Shown: positions 28,089-60,491, counted from the stretch's first letter. The stretch is DNA of 64,000 nt from Chondrilla cf. caribensis (GCA_964020155.1 OZ026560.1:2001001-2065000), one strand, 5' to 3'. Made by a program: numbers and translations. Notes: a model not told the origin generated them from the sequence alone.

Positions 28089-29356
28089 TTACCTCGCCAC
28101 TTATTATATATATAGGTATTAGGCGGAGCAATATTCTTTCAAATTTCCAAAAAAAAAAAACAGTATAAGCCATAAACTAGTTGTGAACGTGGTTCAGGAC
28201 CTCGCTACGTGAAATAGAATATGTCTGTATTTTGCTGTATTGATATATTTTTGTTTTTGAAATTGGGATCACATGGATAGATTGAATCGTAACAGGAATA
28301 CTCCGCACACTGTGTGGAGTATTGAAATTGAAATTATATGTATACATTGAATTATAGAATTAGATCAACTTCAATGAAAACACAACAGGCAAAGTATGTC
28401 TGTTGTGTGTATCATAAGATAATAGTTAAATTTCATGATACACTCCAATTAGTGTACTTCTGTATGTTGAGGTGAATGGCTCAGATAGAAGTAAAGACTC
28501 CTGTGTTATATCTTTATGTGGGAGGTCAGCGATGGTAGAATGATGGGGACTGCTGGCAAAAGGGTCAAGTGGTGCAGGCAGGTTTGAGAGTTTGGCAACA
28601 ATCTTAATTGCCTGTAACGCTAGTTTCATACTGGTGGATTCTTTGAAAAGTTGCATGCTATTTTCAAATTGCTGTTTGTTGCAAAATGTACAATATAGCT
28701 ATGGGTAAATTATTTATGTTTGGTGGTATATTTTATCAAGTATAGTGACTGCACATCTTGTGATAAGTTAACTATGGTACATGACATTTATATCCACATT
28801 GACCACCTTGCTTTTGGTAATTGTACATATTAAGGGGTAATGCTCGGGTTATTAACGTTTCTCCAATTTGTGAATCAAGTTGTGTAATCATTCTAGTACT
28901 GATCCAGGTCCATATTGTTTCTTTGGGTGTACTATTTTGGAGAACCTTTGTCACAGTTACATCTTTTGCATGTTTTGTAACATGATGCATGGCCACATTT
29001 CTTGACAACTTGTGCAAATAAATTGGTTTCACTAATTGGTTATGGAACATACTCATTACAGTATGTTTGCACGACTTTCACTTGTGTTCACTTGTGCATG
29101 ATGTGTTGAAGCATGCATGATTTCGTTTGTAATTGTTCTGAGATAACTTGACTCTCACATTGCATCAACTGTGTTTGTGTTTCTTTCGTGGTTGATTGAA
29201 GTGTGTACACTTTATTATTGTTTGTTAAGGTGTGGTACGTATACGTTCAGACATATTTATACATTTGATGTGATATATACCAAGAGCTACAACTGCTCAA
29301 CACTGCAAAGTGCTTAGCAAGAACAGTCATCTCACAACGAGGACAAAAATCTTTAG
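28089..29356. other. Spacer without recognised gene
   Basis: Two minus-strand frames (28426-28656 and 28772-29056) are open but match nothing I know; splice signals linking them are not convincing. The rest is AT-rich. Confidence 0.35.
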
Positions 29357-29615
29357 GGATCAGGTAAAAGAAGTTAACGGACCCACTGGCCATATGAATT
29401 GATGACATCGGATTAGTGGTAGTAGGTAGAGTTAGAATTGGGGTTAGATCTGGGATCCTTTTTGACCTATAATATTTGGTTCAGAAAAGGATCCAAGATC
29501 TGACCGTACCCATAATCCCTACCCTTATCTATGCCCTACTTACAGAGCGAGTCGATGACGCTATGCCGATGTCATCAGTCCAAATGGCCAGCAGGTCGGT
29601 TCATTTTACCCGATC
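29357..29615. mobile_element. 260-bp hairpin element (imperfect inverted repeat)
   Basis: GATCAGGTAAAA...ACTGGCCATATGAATTGATG is mirrored by CATCAGTCCAAATGGCCAGC...TTTTACCCGATC, and the inner halves (GATCTGGGATCC, GGATCCAAGATCTG) also pair. Typical of a foldback or MITE insertion. Confidence 0.7.
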
Positions 29616-29743
29616 AAAAGCCCTCTGGGTTGACGTTGAGAACTAGTCGTTTCTACAGCGAGGAAATCGTCCCATAAAATGAGTAATGGAAACTCGTAGA
29701 TTAGCCATCTTTTCGATTACGTAGATTGCCACGTCATGTACAA

Positions 29744-30103
29744 ATGTCTGCCAAGATGGACGTCACCATGGCTGACCAATTCGAGCTCCCGAACGACGAA
29801 TTGATGAACCCCCTTTCGGCGCAATGGGCAATCGAAATTCTGTACGTAAAAACTTTGATAGCCTTCCTGCTGATCGTTTTAAGCTTACCGAAGGCGCCCG
29901 ACCCGGAACACCCAGGCCCTCAGGCAAAGAAACGTGAGTGTCATTCTTGTCCGTCTCTCGGCAAATGCTGCCGATCTCGACGAAAGTCTTTCACCTCCGC
30001 GTGTGACGCGTCCGTGCCCCCTTCCGACGGGAGGGACGGATCGAGACCAGCCGGTTGCAAACTCGTGGAATTTGCACACAAAGAAAGTGCAAATGGGCCA
30101 TAA
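29744..30103 (+). CDS. Hypothetical ORF, possible first exon
   Basis: An ATG-led frame with a higher GC content than the surroundings. The first part, MDVTMADQFELP to LPKAPDPEHPGP, has a hydrophobic segment (ILYVKTLIAFLLIVLSL) that could span a membrane or form a signal anchor. After AKKR an AC|GTGAGTGTC donor occurs near 29933, so codons after it may be intron. No family recognised; I cannot join it to later exons. Confidence 0.25.
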   Translation: MSAKMDVTMADQFELPNDELMNPLSAQWAIEILYVKTLIAFLLIVLSLPKAPDPEHPGPQAKKRECHSCPSLGKCCRSRRKSFTSACDASVPPSDGRDGSRPAGCKLVEFAHKESANGP

Positions 30104-30405
30104 TTCTGCGAGTGTCCCGACGAAAAGCAATTAGATGCGTGGGCGACCAACTTTCGACTCGCTATGGACCGGAAACAATTAACCTCGCTAACGCTCGGTA
30201 ATTAAAAAAAAAACTAAAAATAGTTATAATGTCTACTTAAAACTAAGGAATACAAAAATCTTTCTTGAAAAGGAACATCTCATGATCACTTTCTATGCAG
30301 AAAAGGAGGACAAATCATGCATGAGTAAACAATTCACCTTGCATGGGACAACAAGCAGAATTTATAAGGATATGAAGTAGTGTATAGGTATGAATAACCC
30401 TAACA

Positions 30406-31125
30406 AAGGAGTCAACTTGGTACACAGGTGCACTCCAATGAATGAGTCAACTTGGTACAAGGAGTGCACTCCAATGAAGGAGTCAACTTGGGACAAGGAG
30501 TGCACTCCAATGAAGGAGTCAACTTGGGACAAGGAGTGCACTCCAACGAAGGAGTCAACTTGGTACAAGGAGTGCACTCCAATGAAGGAGTCAACTTGGT
30601 ACAAGGAGTGCACTCCAATGAAGGAGTCAACTTGGGACAAGGAGTGCACTCCAACGAAGGAGTCAACTTGGTACAAGGAGTGCACTCCAATGAAGGAGTC
30701 CTCTCCAATGAAGGAGTCAACTTGGGACAAGGAGTGCACACTAACAAAGAAGTCTACTTGGTACAAGGAGTGGACTCCAATGAAGGAGTCAACTTGGTAC
30801 AGGAGTGCACTCCAACGAAGGAGTCAACTTGGGACGATGGGTCCCAAGTTGACTCCTTTGTTGGACTCCTTTGTGGGCACCTGTCTTGACTGGTACGGTT
30901 TCCATTCTTGTCTTCTTTTTCGTTGTACTTGACAGTCATTTTATTGACAGGTTTCAAATATGCATCCGAAACTTTACTTTGCACCTTTCTATTGGTGAAA
31001 GGGTCTGGTAAGGAGTCCAACAAAGGAGTCAACTTGGGACCCATCGTCCCAAGTTGACTCCTTCATTGGAGTGCAGTCCTGTACCAAGTTGACTCCTTCA
31101 TTGGAGTCCACTCCTTGTACCAAGT
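30406..31125. repeat. 36-bp minisatellite with inverted counterpart (foldback-like)
   Basis: About eleven head-to-tail copies of a 36-bp unit (GGAGTCAACTTGGTACAAGG plus AGTGCACTCCAATGAA) fill 30406-30850. About 170 bp further the unit returns in inverted orientation at 31010-31125. Tandem repeats in both arms around a unique centre are the layout of foldback transposons. The unit contains the perfect palindrome GGAGTGCACTCC. CACCTTTCTATTGGTGAAAG occurs twice, near 30980 and (with one change) near 31125. Confidence 0.85.
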
Positions 31126-31829
31126 ACCTTTCTATTGGTGAAAGGGTCTGGTCAAGTTGACTCTTTTGCCCAGAAAGCTACGCGCATCTGTAGATGTGCA
31201 AAGAGTCCCAGGAGTTATAACCCATGTATCCAACCATAAACAGCCTCAATATCAGATGATGAGAATCAAATGGGCTTATTAAGGATGTGCTGACAGCTTC
31301 AGATGTGAATAAGACTATAAGAGTATGTGGGTACCATGACCAGCAAATTGGACATTGGTACCTGGGAAAGTAGTCCTGGACCACAAATATCCCTCCACAA
31401 AGCCAGTGAAAAATGCAATCACATGTACAGTGACCAATGTAAGGTAGCTATAAAGTACAGTGTATGTATTGCCATTTCAACATACACTGGGACCTCTCTA
31501 TTACAAACCTCTGAAATGTGGAAATCTCTATAATAAGGACACCATTCTGTGTCCCGGGTGGGAAATAATGCATGTACATTGTAATACACGGGATGTACTC
31601 ATTGTATGTACGTACGTATGTACATCTGAACATGTATACTATATACATGCACATACATACGTACATATGTAGCTGACAGAGCCTCCTGGGATACAGGATT
31701 CGCAGATATAAAACAGCGCATTTCAGTAAGTGTCCATAAATTTCAGGTAAGTTACATGTTGCAACAGATACACCATCCAGCAGTGCTCTAATACCCAGAA
31801 ATTGAAATACAAATAGAATTCGATGAAAG

Positions 31830-32383
31830 ATTTTGATTTAATACCATTGGTTGATGCTGAAATGCTCAAGGAGGTGATTACAGGTAGAATGATACAGGGT
31901 CAGGTAAGGACGTACGTATGTACTATGCACATTGAATTACATTATTAAATGTGCATGATAATACTGTCAGTTTGAAGACAACCTTACTAACACATGGAAA
32001 TATATGTAATATAGGTACGTACATAATTTTCGGCTCTTTACTTATTATCTCTTAATTTTGTGACTCTCCTCATTATGCTTGCTGCCACAACAAGAGAGCA
32101 GGTGTGAATTCAAAACAACCACTAACGTCTCAGCATCATGTTAAAGTACATTCCCAAACAGGGAAAAAGGATCTGTATTTTTGGAGATCACTTCTTCACT
32201 GCAATGTGTAAGGGCCATTCTGAAATGATCCAGTGGATCGATCACTGTTAATACATAATTATTGCTGCCCATTCCACATTCTCCATTACATAATGTGTTG
32301 TATTATAGGACAAGGACATATTTGAAAAATACGATTATGTTTTGGCAGCAGTACATCTAGAATGGAAGCACTGGATGTTAGCG
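31830..32383 (+). pseudogene. Possible Ulp1/SENP-type cysteine protease fragment
   Basis: Two phase-compatible exon-like stretches, 31830-31903 (FDLIPLVDAEMLKEVITG) and 32309-32383 (DYVLAAVHLEWKHWMLA), have good splice signals. The V-H-L-x-x-K-H-W-x-L-A pattern is that around the catalytic His of Ulp1-family proteases. The later Asp, Gln and Cys motifs are not found, though coding-like text (EWFRANVDYNSVPIIKSK) occurs near 32920-33030. Ulp1-like proteases occur both in host genes and in transposons. Weak call. Confidence 0.3.
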
Positions 32384-33344
32384 GTGTGTACGGTATATAC
32401 TATGAAAACAATATTTATATATTACCATTCACACACACATCTACGTATGTACATATGTACACATGTGCCCACCAACATGATAGACAACCAGAAAAAGCAA
32501 AGGTCACTTATAGATCCTTTATTCAAAACATATCATCCACAAGAATGGAGGATATTGGTGGAATTGTCTTGGTAGTATGGATAACACCGCTCAATGGACA
32601 GACGTGAATGCCACAGATATAAAGGTATGTACACAATTATACTCGTGAGTAGCCTTGAAGCAGACTTTCACATGCTATTTATGTACGTACCAACTAAGCA
32701 ATGAGGCAATAATAGTACTGGATATTGATGAATGTTTTGTAGGTTTCATTATTATTATTAGATACGTACGTAGGTAAGACATAATTCCAGCATATTACAA
32801 TGACATTTACTGAAGCCATGCTATTGAAGGTGAACCATTTTCTCAGTACATTCTGCAACTTACGTATATACAAAAACATTGAATGTTCATCTATTGCAAA
32901 TGATGCTATGCTACAGGAGAATGGTTCAGAGCAAATGTAGACTACAACTCTGTACCCATCATAAAAAGCAAGGACATCTATGGCAAGGAAATATGTGTAG
33001 CTACCTGTACTGACAAAGGACCACGTTGATAGTTATTTTGAACAATGGCTTCGAATAGCTCCACAATCACTAGATGACGAGTGAGTTTTGTACACGACAC
33101 AGTTCTCTACCTTTGTATATGATAATGAAATGTAACTTTGAACAGAACTGTGATGTAAGGTCTAAACAATATCACTGTGCAGAATAAATTGAACAAGTTC
33201 TAGACAGGCGAACACCTGGCGTTTCTTTTCTCATGTAATCGGTATAATTTAAAGACACAATAATGAAATGATCGCCTTTAAACTTATAAAACTTACCATC
33301 TGATCTTCACGTGCAATCCCCAGTGCCATGAAAAGAAAAGCGTG

Positions 33345-33427
33345 TTTGCGCAATTCCTGGTGCCAACTTGGGGCAGGCGTTTATTACGGGCGCTTAAAAG
33401 GTGTTGGAGTCAACTTGGTACGGAACA
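33345..33427 (+). mobile_element. Solo end of the 26363-type TIR element
   Basis: GCCAACTTGGGGCAGGCGTT, then GGCGCTTAAAAGGTG and GGAGTCAACTTGGTACGGAAC, match one TIR of the 26363 element plus its subterminal word. The second end is absent and the sequence runs into the element at 33445. Confidence 0.7.
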
Positions 33428-33444
33428 AGGCGTTAAGAGCGGGA

Positions 33445-34158
33445 GACGGTCTAGCCCGAATAGCGATTAGTTCACACCTCGGCCTCGTGACTATTGGCCA
33501 ATCAAATGATCCTTGACCAGATTTTTGGTCAAAGATTTTTTGATTAATGACGTCACTGTCCGCTGAAGCCGTTACATACAGGGAGGGCTAATTTACGTTA
33601 TAAAGTATATTATGGAGGAAATAATTCACCACGCTACACTGAAGATCACACGGAAAGAGATTATTTTGTCTATTGAGCAGAAAAGGGCTATTATTAGTGT
33701 ATTTTCCGGGAAAGACATCATAGTCTGCCTACAAACTTGACATGGAAAATCTATCGTATTTGAGATCGTCCCCTCCTGTTATTCGCTACGTGCTTTCGGT
33801 AGCAGTTTCTACAGATCATCGGCGCTTCCCCTTCGTGATCGTAGCACTCGCCAGTGAAAAAATCGGATTCCATTCCAGTTGCCTTCAACAGCAACTCGTC
33901 GGCTCTCGTAATTGACGAACTATAAAGACAATTAAAGTGATACTTGTACACACCGAGAGACTGCCTACATAATCGACTGAATAGCTTCTGGAGTTGCAGT
34001 TCATCCGCACGATATCCGCTCGTAGAAGGCTCGCCATCTTACACAATATGTGGTAAGGTAATGCCATAATGTCCGCTCGTGGAAGGGCTCGCCATCTTCA
34101 CAATTTGTGGTCAGATAATTCCCAGGTGTGAACTAATCGCTATTCGGGCTAGACCGTC
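33445..34158. mobile_element. 714-bp element with 35-bp perfect TIRs carrying gene fragments
   Basis: 33445-33479 and 34124-34158 are exact inverted copies (GACGGTCTAGCCCGAATAGC...). Inside are a RecQ-like helicase fragment on the plus strand and a minus-strand open frame (33751-33951) with GECYDHEGEAPMICRNCYRK, a Cys-rich finger-like segment. A unit of about 57 bp (CCGCTCGT.GAAGG.CTCGCCATCTT) is duplicated at 34011 and 34068. No transposase. It resembles a Pack-type non-autonomous transposon. Confidence 0.75.
33612..33770 (+). pseudogene. RecQ-like helicase N-terminal fragment, stop inside Walker A
   Basis: The frame reads LSIEQKRAIISVFSGKDIIV, then CLQT, a TGA stop, HGKSIVFEIVPS. In RecQ helicases the same place reads (L)PTG.GKS after FVSL or similar. 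A single G to T change (GGA to TGA) would explain the stop; this is an inference. The rest of the helicase is absent. Confidence 0.55.
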
Positions 34159-34175
34159 TTCCGCACTCTCCGCCC

Positions 34176-34215
34176 GTAGGGCGCGTGTGCGGGGACGGGC
34201 TAGCTAGCTAGACTA
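34176..34215 (+). repeat. 40-bp direct repeat, left copy
   Basis: GTAGGGCGCGTGTGCGGGGA followed by CGGGCTAGCTAGCTAGACTA occurs here and at 35161-35200 with one mismatch. The pair brackets a LINE endonuclease fragment and TG-rich sequence. Confidence 0.9.
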
Positions 34216-34249
34216 CGTATTCGCCAACACGGCAACGCAGTGGATTTCG

Positions 34250-34795
34250 ATCAATATTCTGACGTCATTATGGCGCGAAATTTGAAGTGTCCAGCGGGTA
34301 TACGTATAAGGAGTGGCAAATCTGTGATTCTGCACATTCGCACATTTGTGGGACCAACTACACCATGCAATTTGTCACTTACTGAAGCATTGAAGTCTCC
34401 CATCACCATCACGTGTCCATGCCCCCTACTCACCACAGTCTAGGTCTTCATAGAACTTATCCTTTTCTTCATTGCTATCCCGGTCAGTTGGGGCATACAC
34501 TGCGACGATCATTAGTGGGCCAACTTGGGTGAGGAATTCTGCTGTCATGATTCTGGGTGATATATTCTGATGGTAACGCATGGCTCCCCGTGCCTGAGGT
34601 GACAGTGCTAGTCCTACTCCCTCCATGTTCTGACCATCCTGTTTCCAGAGAAGAACAAGCTGTATTTCCCTTCTTCATCAAGTGGCATTTCTCCCTCACC
34701 AGCGAGGTGAGTTTCTGTCACTGCTACGATGGAGAGTTTGTACCGCTTCATCTCGTTCGCCTACAGCTTGGGTTTCCCTGTTCCACGTAGTGTTG
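34250..34795 (-). pseudogene. LINE endonuclease fragment (RTE-like), frameshifted
   Basis: Reading on the minus strand: KRYKLSIVAVTETHLAGEGE, GVGLALSPQARGAM, ISPRIMTAEFLTQVGP, IVAVYAPTDRDS and VMVMGDFNASVSDKL. This is the endonuclease start of an RTE/BovB-like element (often annotated as craniofacial development protein 2-like). At least two small deletions shift the frame, near 34635 and near 34440, and the region beyond MGDFNAS is lost. A different family from the LINE at 6272. Confidence 0.75.
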
Positions 34796-35160
34796 GTAGC
34801 ATAATGTTTTTGCATGTGCGTGTGTATGTGTGAGTTGGTGGCATGTGTGTGTGTTTGTGTGTGCATGCCCTGAAACAGTCAGTGCTGTGTTGAAATTTAC
34901 TTTTTGTAGTTGTGTTTTGTGTGTGTGAGTACACAGAGTATAGACATACTACAGTATTGTGATATTGATGTTTGTGTGTGTGTGTGCGTGTGTACCAGCG
35001 TGTACACTTGTGTGAAAATATTAATGCTGTACTGACAAGGCTCTGAAGGCCGAAACACTACAATGTTAGTGTCTACAGCTACTTGTGTGTATATTTTTTA
35101 GTGGGCTGTGTGTGTGTGTATGCTTGTGTGTGTATGTGTGTTCATCTGTGTTGGTTGTGG

Positions 35161-35200
35161 GTAGGGCACGTGTGCGGGGACGGGCTAGCTAGCTAGACTA
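35161..35200 (+). repeat. 40-bp direct repeat, right copy
   Basis: Second copy of the sequence at 34176-34215, one mismatch (GCACG for GCGCG). Confidence 0.9.
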
Positions 35201-36000
35201 TAACTATTTGTTGAGCCATTTTGGCCACAGCACATAGGTACGGTAGATACAAAAGTGTCCCTGCAGGTAAGTTTCAAAGGTTGGCAACTATGGTATTGCA
35301 TGGTAGGCTAGCTGGTAATGTTAGGTCTTAAGTGTAATTTTCATTACATAAAAGTAATGATTAAGCCAGGTCTGTCTGCAGATGTAGAAAGGTTACAAGG
35401 CATGGTTGCCATCAGGTTATTGCTCGCAGGTAGACCTGGAAGATCTGCAGATAGACTGTGCAAGCTCTGCGGAAGAACAATGATGCCATTGACCAAGGAG
35501 TGAAACAGAGTTGTCATGGTCATAATAGTTAGTGTGTATACCCAGCTATAATATATACACAAAGAATTATAATCACAACAATCATTATTATATAATGTTG
35601 TTCAATGTGCTTAGATTACGAGTGTATGGATTTTCAACCTGTGTTGAAAAAAACTTGTGGGGCTACCACACCCAGCACTTGAAGTATACTTGGAAGTCTC
35701 ATTCAAAATTCAAATTTGAATAGTTTCTGTATGTATATATTCTGGTCATAACATGTATTGCACAAACGTATTATTACATACGTATGTTTTATTGAGTATG
35801 TACAATTACGTGAGACATCTTGTGAAAAACAATGCCTATCAAATGACTAGAATAATACAATAATATTTATGTATAATATGCATGTTGGTTGACTACAGGA
35901 GGAATGTCAAGGATTGAGGAGAGATAAAAATCAAAGAAATAAAGTGATTGACATTTACATGAGTTAAAAATAAAGATATAATATAATATTCATTTGAATA
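35201..36000. other. Spacer, no gene recognised
   Basis: AT-rich, downstream of the DCAF12 stop on its strand. I see no ORF with family motifs. Confidence 0.4.
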
Positions 36001-37284
36001 TCACTGCCAAATGGCTGCATAACTACCATAGAGTCCCAATGGGAGTGGCCCTCCAGCTACAAAGAGTTTAGTCTTTGATGGGTTATACTTATGAGTGTAG
36101 ATGGCATGTCTTAAATCTTCAACATGATGGAAAAAATCTCTGTAAATTTCATCATGTCTCTAAACAATATGAAATGAAGCGAAATGTGTATTAAAAATTC
36201 ATTGACACGTATAAAGACGTATTTCTCCCATCTAAACTCACAAGATATCCTTTGGAAGTCTTAAGTAAGTACATTGACTGTTCTTTGATATTTGATACTT
36301 GATCACTAGGGTACCTCACATCATGGAAGTAAACATTACCATCTCCAGTTCCAAAGCTCAAAATTCCTTGGTTGAATTCAACAGACCTCACTCCTATATG
36401 TGTAGTGAATGGAACAGGAATAACAAGCTCTCCTTCGTAATTTGATGAAGGATGTTTATCCTGGAAAGACAGCACTACATAAGCATACAGTATTACTATG
36501 AGCCAACTCCACTTAAATTTATGTATATATACATATACCAATGTCTACAAACATGCACGCCATGTATCAACTAACCATTCCCAGCATCTGGTGAAAAAAG
36601 AAACAATGATGAATCACTGTTGTGTTTCACTCTTGGATCCAATAGAGTTACATGAGATCTGGAACCTACTGCTAGTAAATTCATATCTTCATCCATAGCC
36701 ATACATACATTCTCGGAGCCATGTTTCATAACTGAGACAGTCACCTACATATGTATGTAACGTACGTACATGCATATACATACGTATGTACAGTATAAAA
36801 GCTGAAGGAAGATATGAAAGTCCTATAGTGTGATATGCCATTATCTGTGATATACGTATCTGATATCACATACCGTATATCCGGAAATATTGGCAGAGAT
36901 TTTAACTTGGCGATTTGGCGGTCACAGACATAACTGTCAAATTAATATTCATCAATCAACATTTGGATTTTTATGTTATCAACACTCATTCAGGCAAACC
37001 ACCAAATTTAAATTCCACCAATAATGCATTGGGACAGATCTAAAAAGGGCAAATCTCCAAATTTTATGACCGCCAATACTTCCAGATTTACGGTATACAT
37101 AGATAATAGGTGAAACTTTCAATATAAATAAACCTGTTATAACTGGTTGCAATAACTTTATAAGGAGTTAGATGTCAATAGACATTGGATCAATAATGAG
37201 TGGAACAGATATGTATTTAGCTCCATTAATCTTGCCAGTTTTAAAGGGTCTGGCTATGGTAGACTACCAAATATAAAAGAGCAC

Positions 37285-37353
<69 letters not shown>

Positions 37354-38236
37354 GTTGGATGTATGTGTGGGTGTGTGGGTGGGTGTGCAGCAGTGTGTTT
37401 GTACATGTGTGCATGTGCGTGGGTGTGCAGCAGTGTGTTTATACATGTGTGCATGTGCGTATGCAAATAAGAGTAACAATGTTACCAATTTTGTCTTTTA
37501 AAGTTGTAATACTAAACAGGGCTTCTGACAGCACACGTCACTAATATATGGGATGTCATTGGTGTGAAATTACAAAGCTAAGAAGCACATCAAATCGCAT
37601 GGCTAACATGTGACATAAGCAGACTGTGTACAGGAAATTATGTCACAAAGATAGTATCAGGCATGACTAGGAATACCCACACTTAGTTTGACATAGAAGA
37701 TACTGTACAACACACTACATACGTACATATCTTAGCATTCATGATATATATTTTCAATAAAACCTGACATTTTTGGTGATGTATAGATATACGTATACAT
37801 AATATTCATGAGAATACAACACTGACTATACACTTACTTGCTGAAATGTACATGTGTCCCAAAAATGTACAGAGGCTTCACAATGTGTTGATTGGAGGGA
37901 AGCAAGTAGCTATTGGAAGTTTAAGTAATGACATTTTGACAGTAAATTGAATATGTGCAATGAAATCACACAAGCACATCCTTACCTGTCTGTCTTTATG
38001 CACAGCAAGGTCTCTAACTTTATCACTCGGGCATGGACTATCAATGTTATTAAAATTATGAAATGGTTCTAGTGATGGAACATTTTCAGCCAAGTACATA
38101 TCATCATAGGAGTGATGTGGAACAGTCCAAACAGCCATTGAAGAATCTCTAGAACCTATTAAATGGTGAATCATATTAATACACATACGTATACTCACAC
38201 ATATTATATACATGGAAAGTAATCAGTGTCACATGC

Positions 38237-38329
<93 letters not shown>

Positions 38330-39118
38330 AACACACACACATTTGATGAAGTACAATATTATGTGTAGTCAAATAGTTAAACCTACGTATACTACTGTAA
38401 TGTTCTCACTTAAACAGCAATAAAGCCACTCAGCATGAATGGTCAGCAAATTCCTAAGTTCTTACCTGTTACTACCACAGAGTCCTTTATCCATGCAAGA
38501 GAAAATATCCAATCTCTATGTCCCTACATGATGAAACATATTATTCCACTTAGTCATTTCAATAAAAGATGAAAAAAGCACCTTCATACATGCAGGACTA
38601 ACTTTTCCAATCAAAAGTGGATCAAAGGTGGGGTATTTGTATAATGCAAGATCATTAGGATTCCTTCCACTTGTTGCAACATAGTGATAAGCTGGGCTGA
38701 TGCCAATGTCATGTATTCCACATGAGCTAATGTTATCAGTAGTTTGCAAGTTACTTAACAGAGGAATAGAAAAGAGTTTATTGGTGTCTACTTCCAAAAT
38801 GAGAAGCTGTAAAAAATACAATCGAAATATAATTATTTACGTTGAGTGACAATTAGCACCAAGGCTGATAAGGTTTTGCATCCCACCTTACTACACTTCG
38901 TACCAAAAATGACATATTGTTCAGATATCCATTCTGAAGCAAATACTTTATCAGTCTCTTTCAAGCTGATTGTATTTTCCTTCAATGCTCCAGGAAGTCT
39001 CTTTGACATACTAGGGCTAATTCCAAATTGTCTGTGATTAATGTTGAAATGTTCACGAGAAAATACGTACTCCCAAGACAACATAACTCCTCTCTTCTCC
39101 GTTTTACTGCAAACCAAT
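36001..39118 (-). CDS. DCAF12: DDB1- and CUL4-associated factor 12 (first coding exon not found)
   Basis: WD40 substrate receptor of the CUL4-DDB1 ubiquitin ligase; the vertebrate protein recognises C-terminal di-Glu degrons. Exons, 5' to 3': 38887-39118, 38603-38806, 38466-38523, 37986-38155, 37848-37919, 36576-36744, 36242-36474, 36001-36159; phases agree (about 432 codons). Landmarks: [83 protein letters not shown]-like GVRSVEF, and the hallmark C-terminus [20 protein letters not shown]. The first listed exon starts in phase 2, so at least one upstream exon with the start codon and the basic N-terminus is missing; a weak candidate donor is near 39540. Confidence 0.92.
36871..37096. mobile_element. 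MITE with ACCGTAAATCTGGAAGTATT ends, in DCAF12 intron
   Basis: TACCGTATATCCGGAAATATTGGC and AATCT...GGCGATTTGGCGGTCA at the left are mirrored by TGACCGCCAATACTTCCAGATTTACGGTA at the right. About 225 bp, AT-rich, no ORF. Confidence 0.75.
37289..37352 (+). repeat. (GT)n microsatellite
   Basis: About 32 TG units in a DCAF12 intron, followed by a short degenerate duplication (GTGGGTGTGCAGCAGTGTGT twice). Confidence 0.95.
38239..38339 (+). repeat. (AC)n microsatellite with AAAC interruptions
   Basis: AC repeat interrupted by several CAAACA variants, in a DCAF12 intron. Confidence 0.95.
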
Positions 39119-39768
39119 CTATGATGAAATGAGAAAAGATCATAAAGGTAATCGAGAATATAGTAATACACGATTCTGTAAAGCAATATGTAAATAAAGT
39201 CCATTAGAAAGCAAAATAGCATATTTCTTGGTTAAGGTAAAACTGAGTAATTTGGGTAACCTGATTATAAGCTATCTTAACACTCAGCTTTTCATTCGAA
39301 TTCGTTTCAAAAATATCTCCATTCCAGGGTGAATGACTAGTGGTAGACATCAACTAACCATAGTTCACCATTATTAATGTTTCAGGGCGCCCGTTCCATA
39401 TAATTTCGATGTCCCAAATAACCAGGCATTAACCACCGTACACTAAATAAAAGTTTAACGATTAACAGCTTCTGTGGTGCCATTAAGAAAAGATACAAAA
39501 TTAGGAAATAAGATTTTTCTCCGATCTAATATCATTACCTTTTGTGTAGCCTGTTGCGTTAAATGAGACAGCAATCACGACAGTTCCAGGGAAGAAATGA
39601 ATCAAAATGACTCGGTCGTCCTCAAATAAATCCTTCTTAATCCAGCAAGTGGACGGATGATGTAGATCACAAGAGTTGAGTTTTTAACTGTTTCCCAACC
39701 AGCGAATCAAAGGCGCGCGAAATTTCAAAATGAAGAGGAAATCCCTAGAGTAATTAATCTTGGTAACG

Positions 39769-39786
39769 CCTTCTTTGAACAAGAAG
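39769..39786 (+). promoter_or_regulatory. Candidate 5' TOP tract of RPS17
   Basis: CCTTCTTT begins 18 nt before the RPS17 ATG. Animal ribosomal-protein mRNAs start with a C in a pyrimidine tract, which confers growth-dependent translation through mTOR and LARP1. The transcription start is not proven. Confidence 0.45.
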
Positions 39787-41430
<1,644 letters not shown>

Positions 41431-41560
41431 ACCGACTTCCTGTAGTGCTAATGGATACTACGTATTTCTGTTATTGTACGAATCAATTATTATTATTGCG
41501 ATAGTACGGTGAGATTTTGGCGGCATTTTCACGTGACTGATGCCTTTGGATGCGGGCATC
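41431..41560 (+). promoter_or_regulatory. 130-bp spacer and promoter of the CENP-E-like gene
   Basis: The whole distance from the RPS17 stop to the next ATG is 130 bp, so RPS17 3' end formation and kinesin transcription start must share it. It contains TCACGTGAC-like TTTTCACGTGACTG (E-box) and TTTTGGCGG, similar to an E2F site. Function inferred. Confidence 0.45.

Positions 41561-60491
<18,931 letters not shown>

Noticed and set aside
30390..30932. Repeat-peptide ORFs (KECTPMKESTW) on both strands
   Set aside because: Purely the 36-bp minisatellite read in open frames; no start context, no non-repeat domain.
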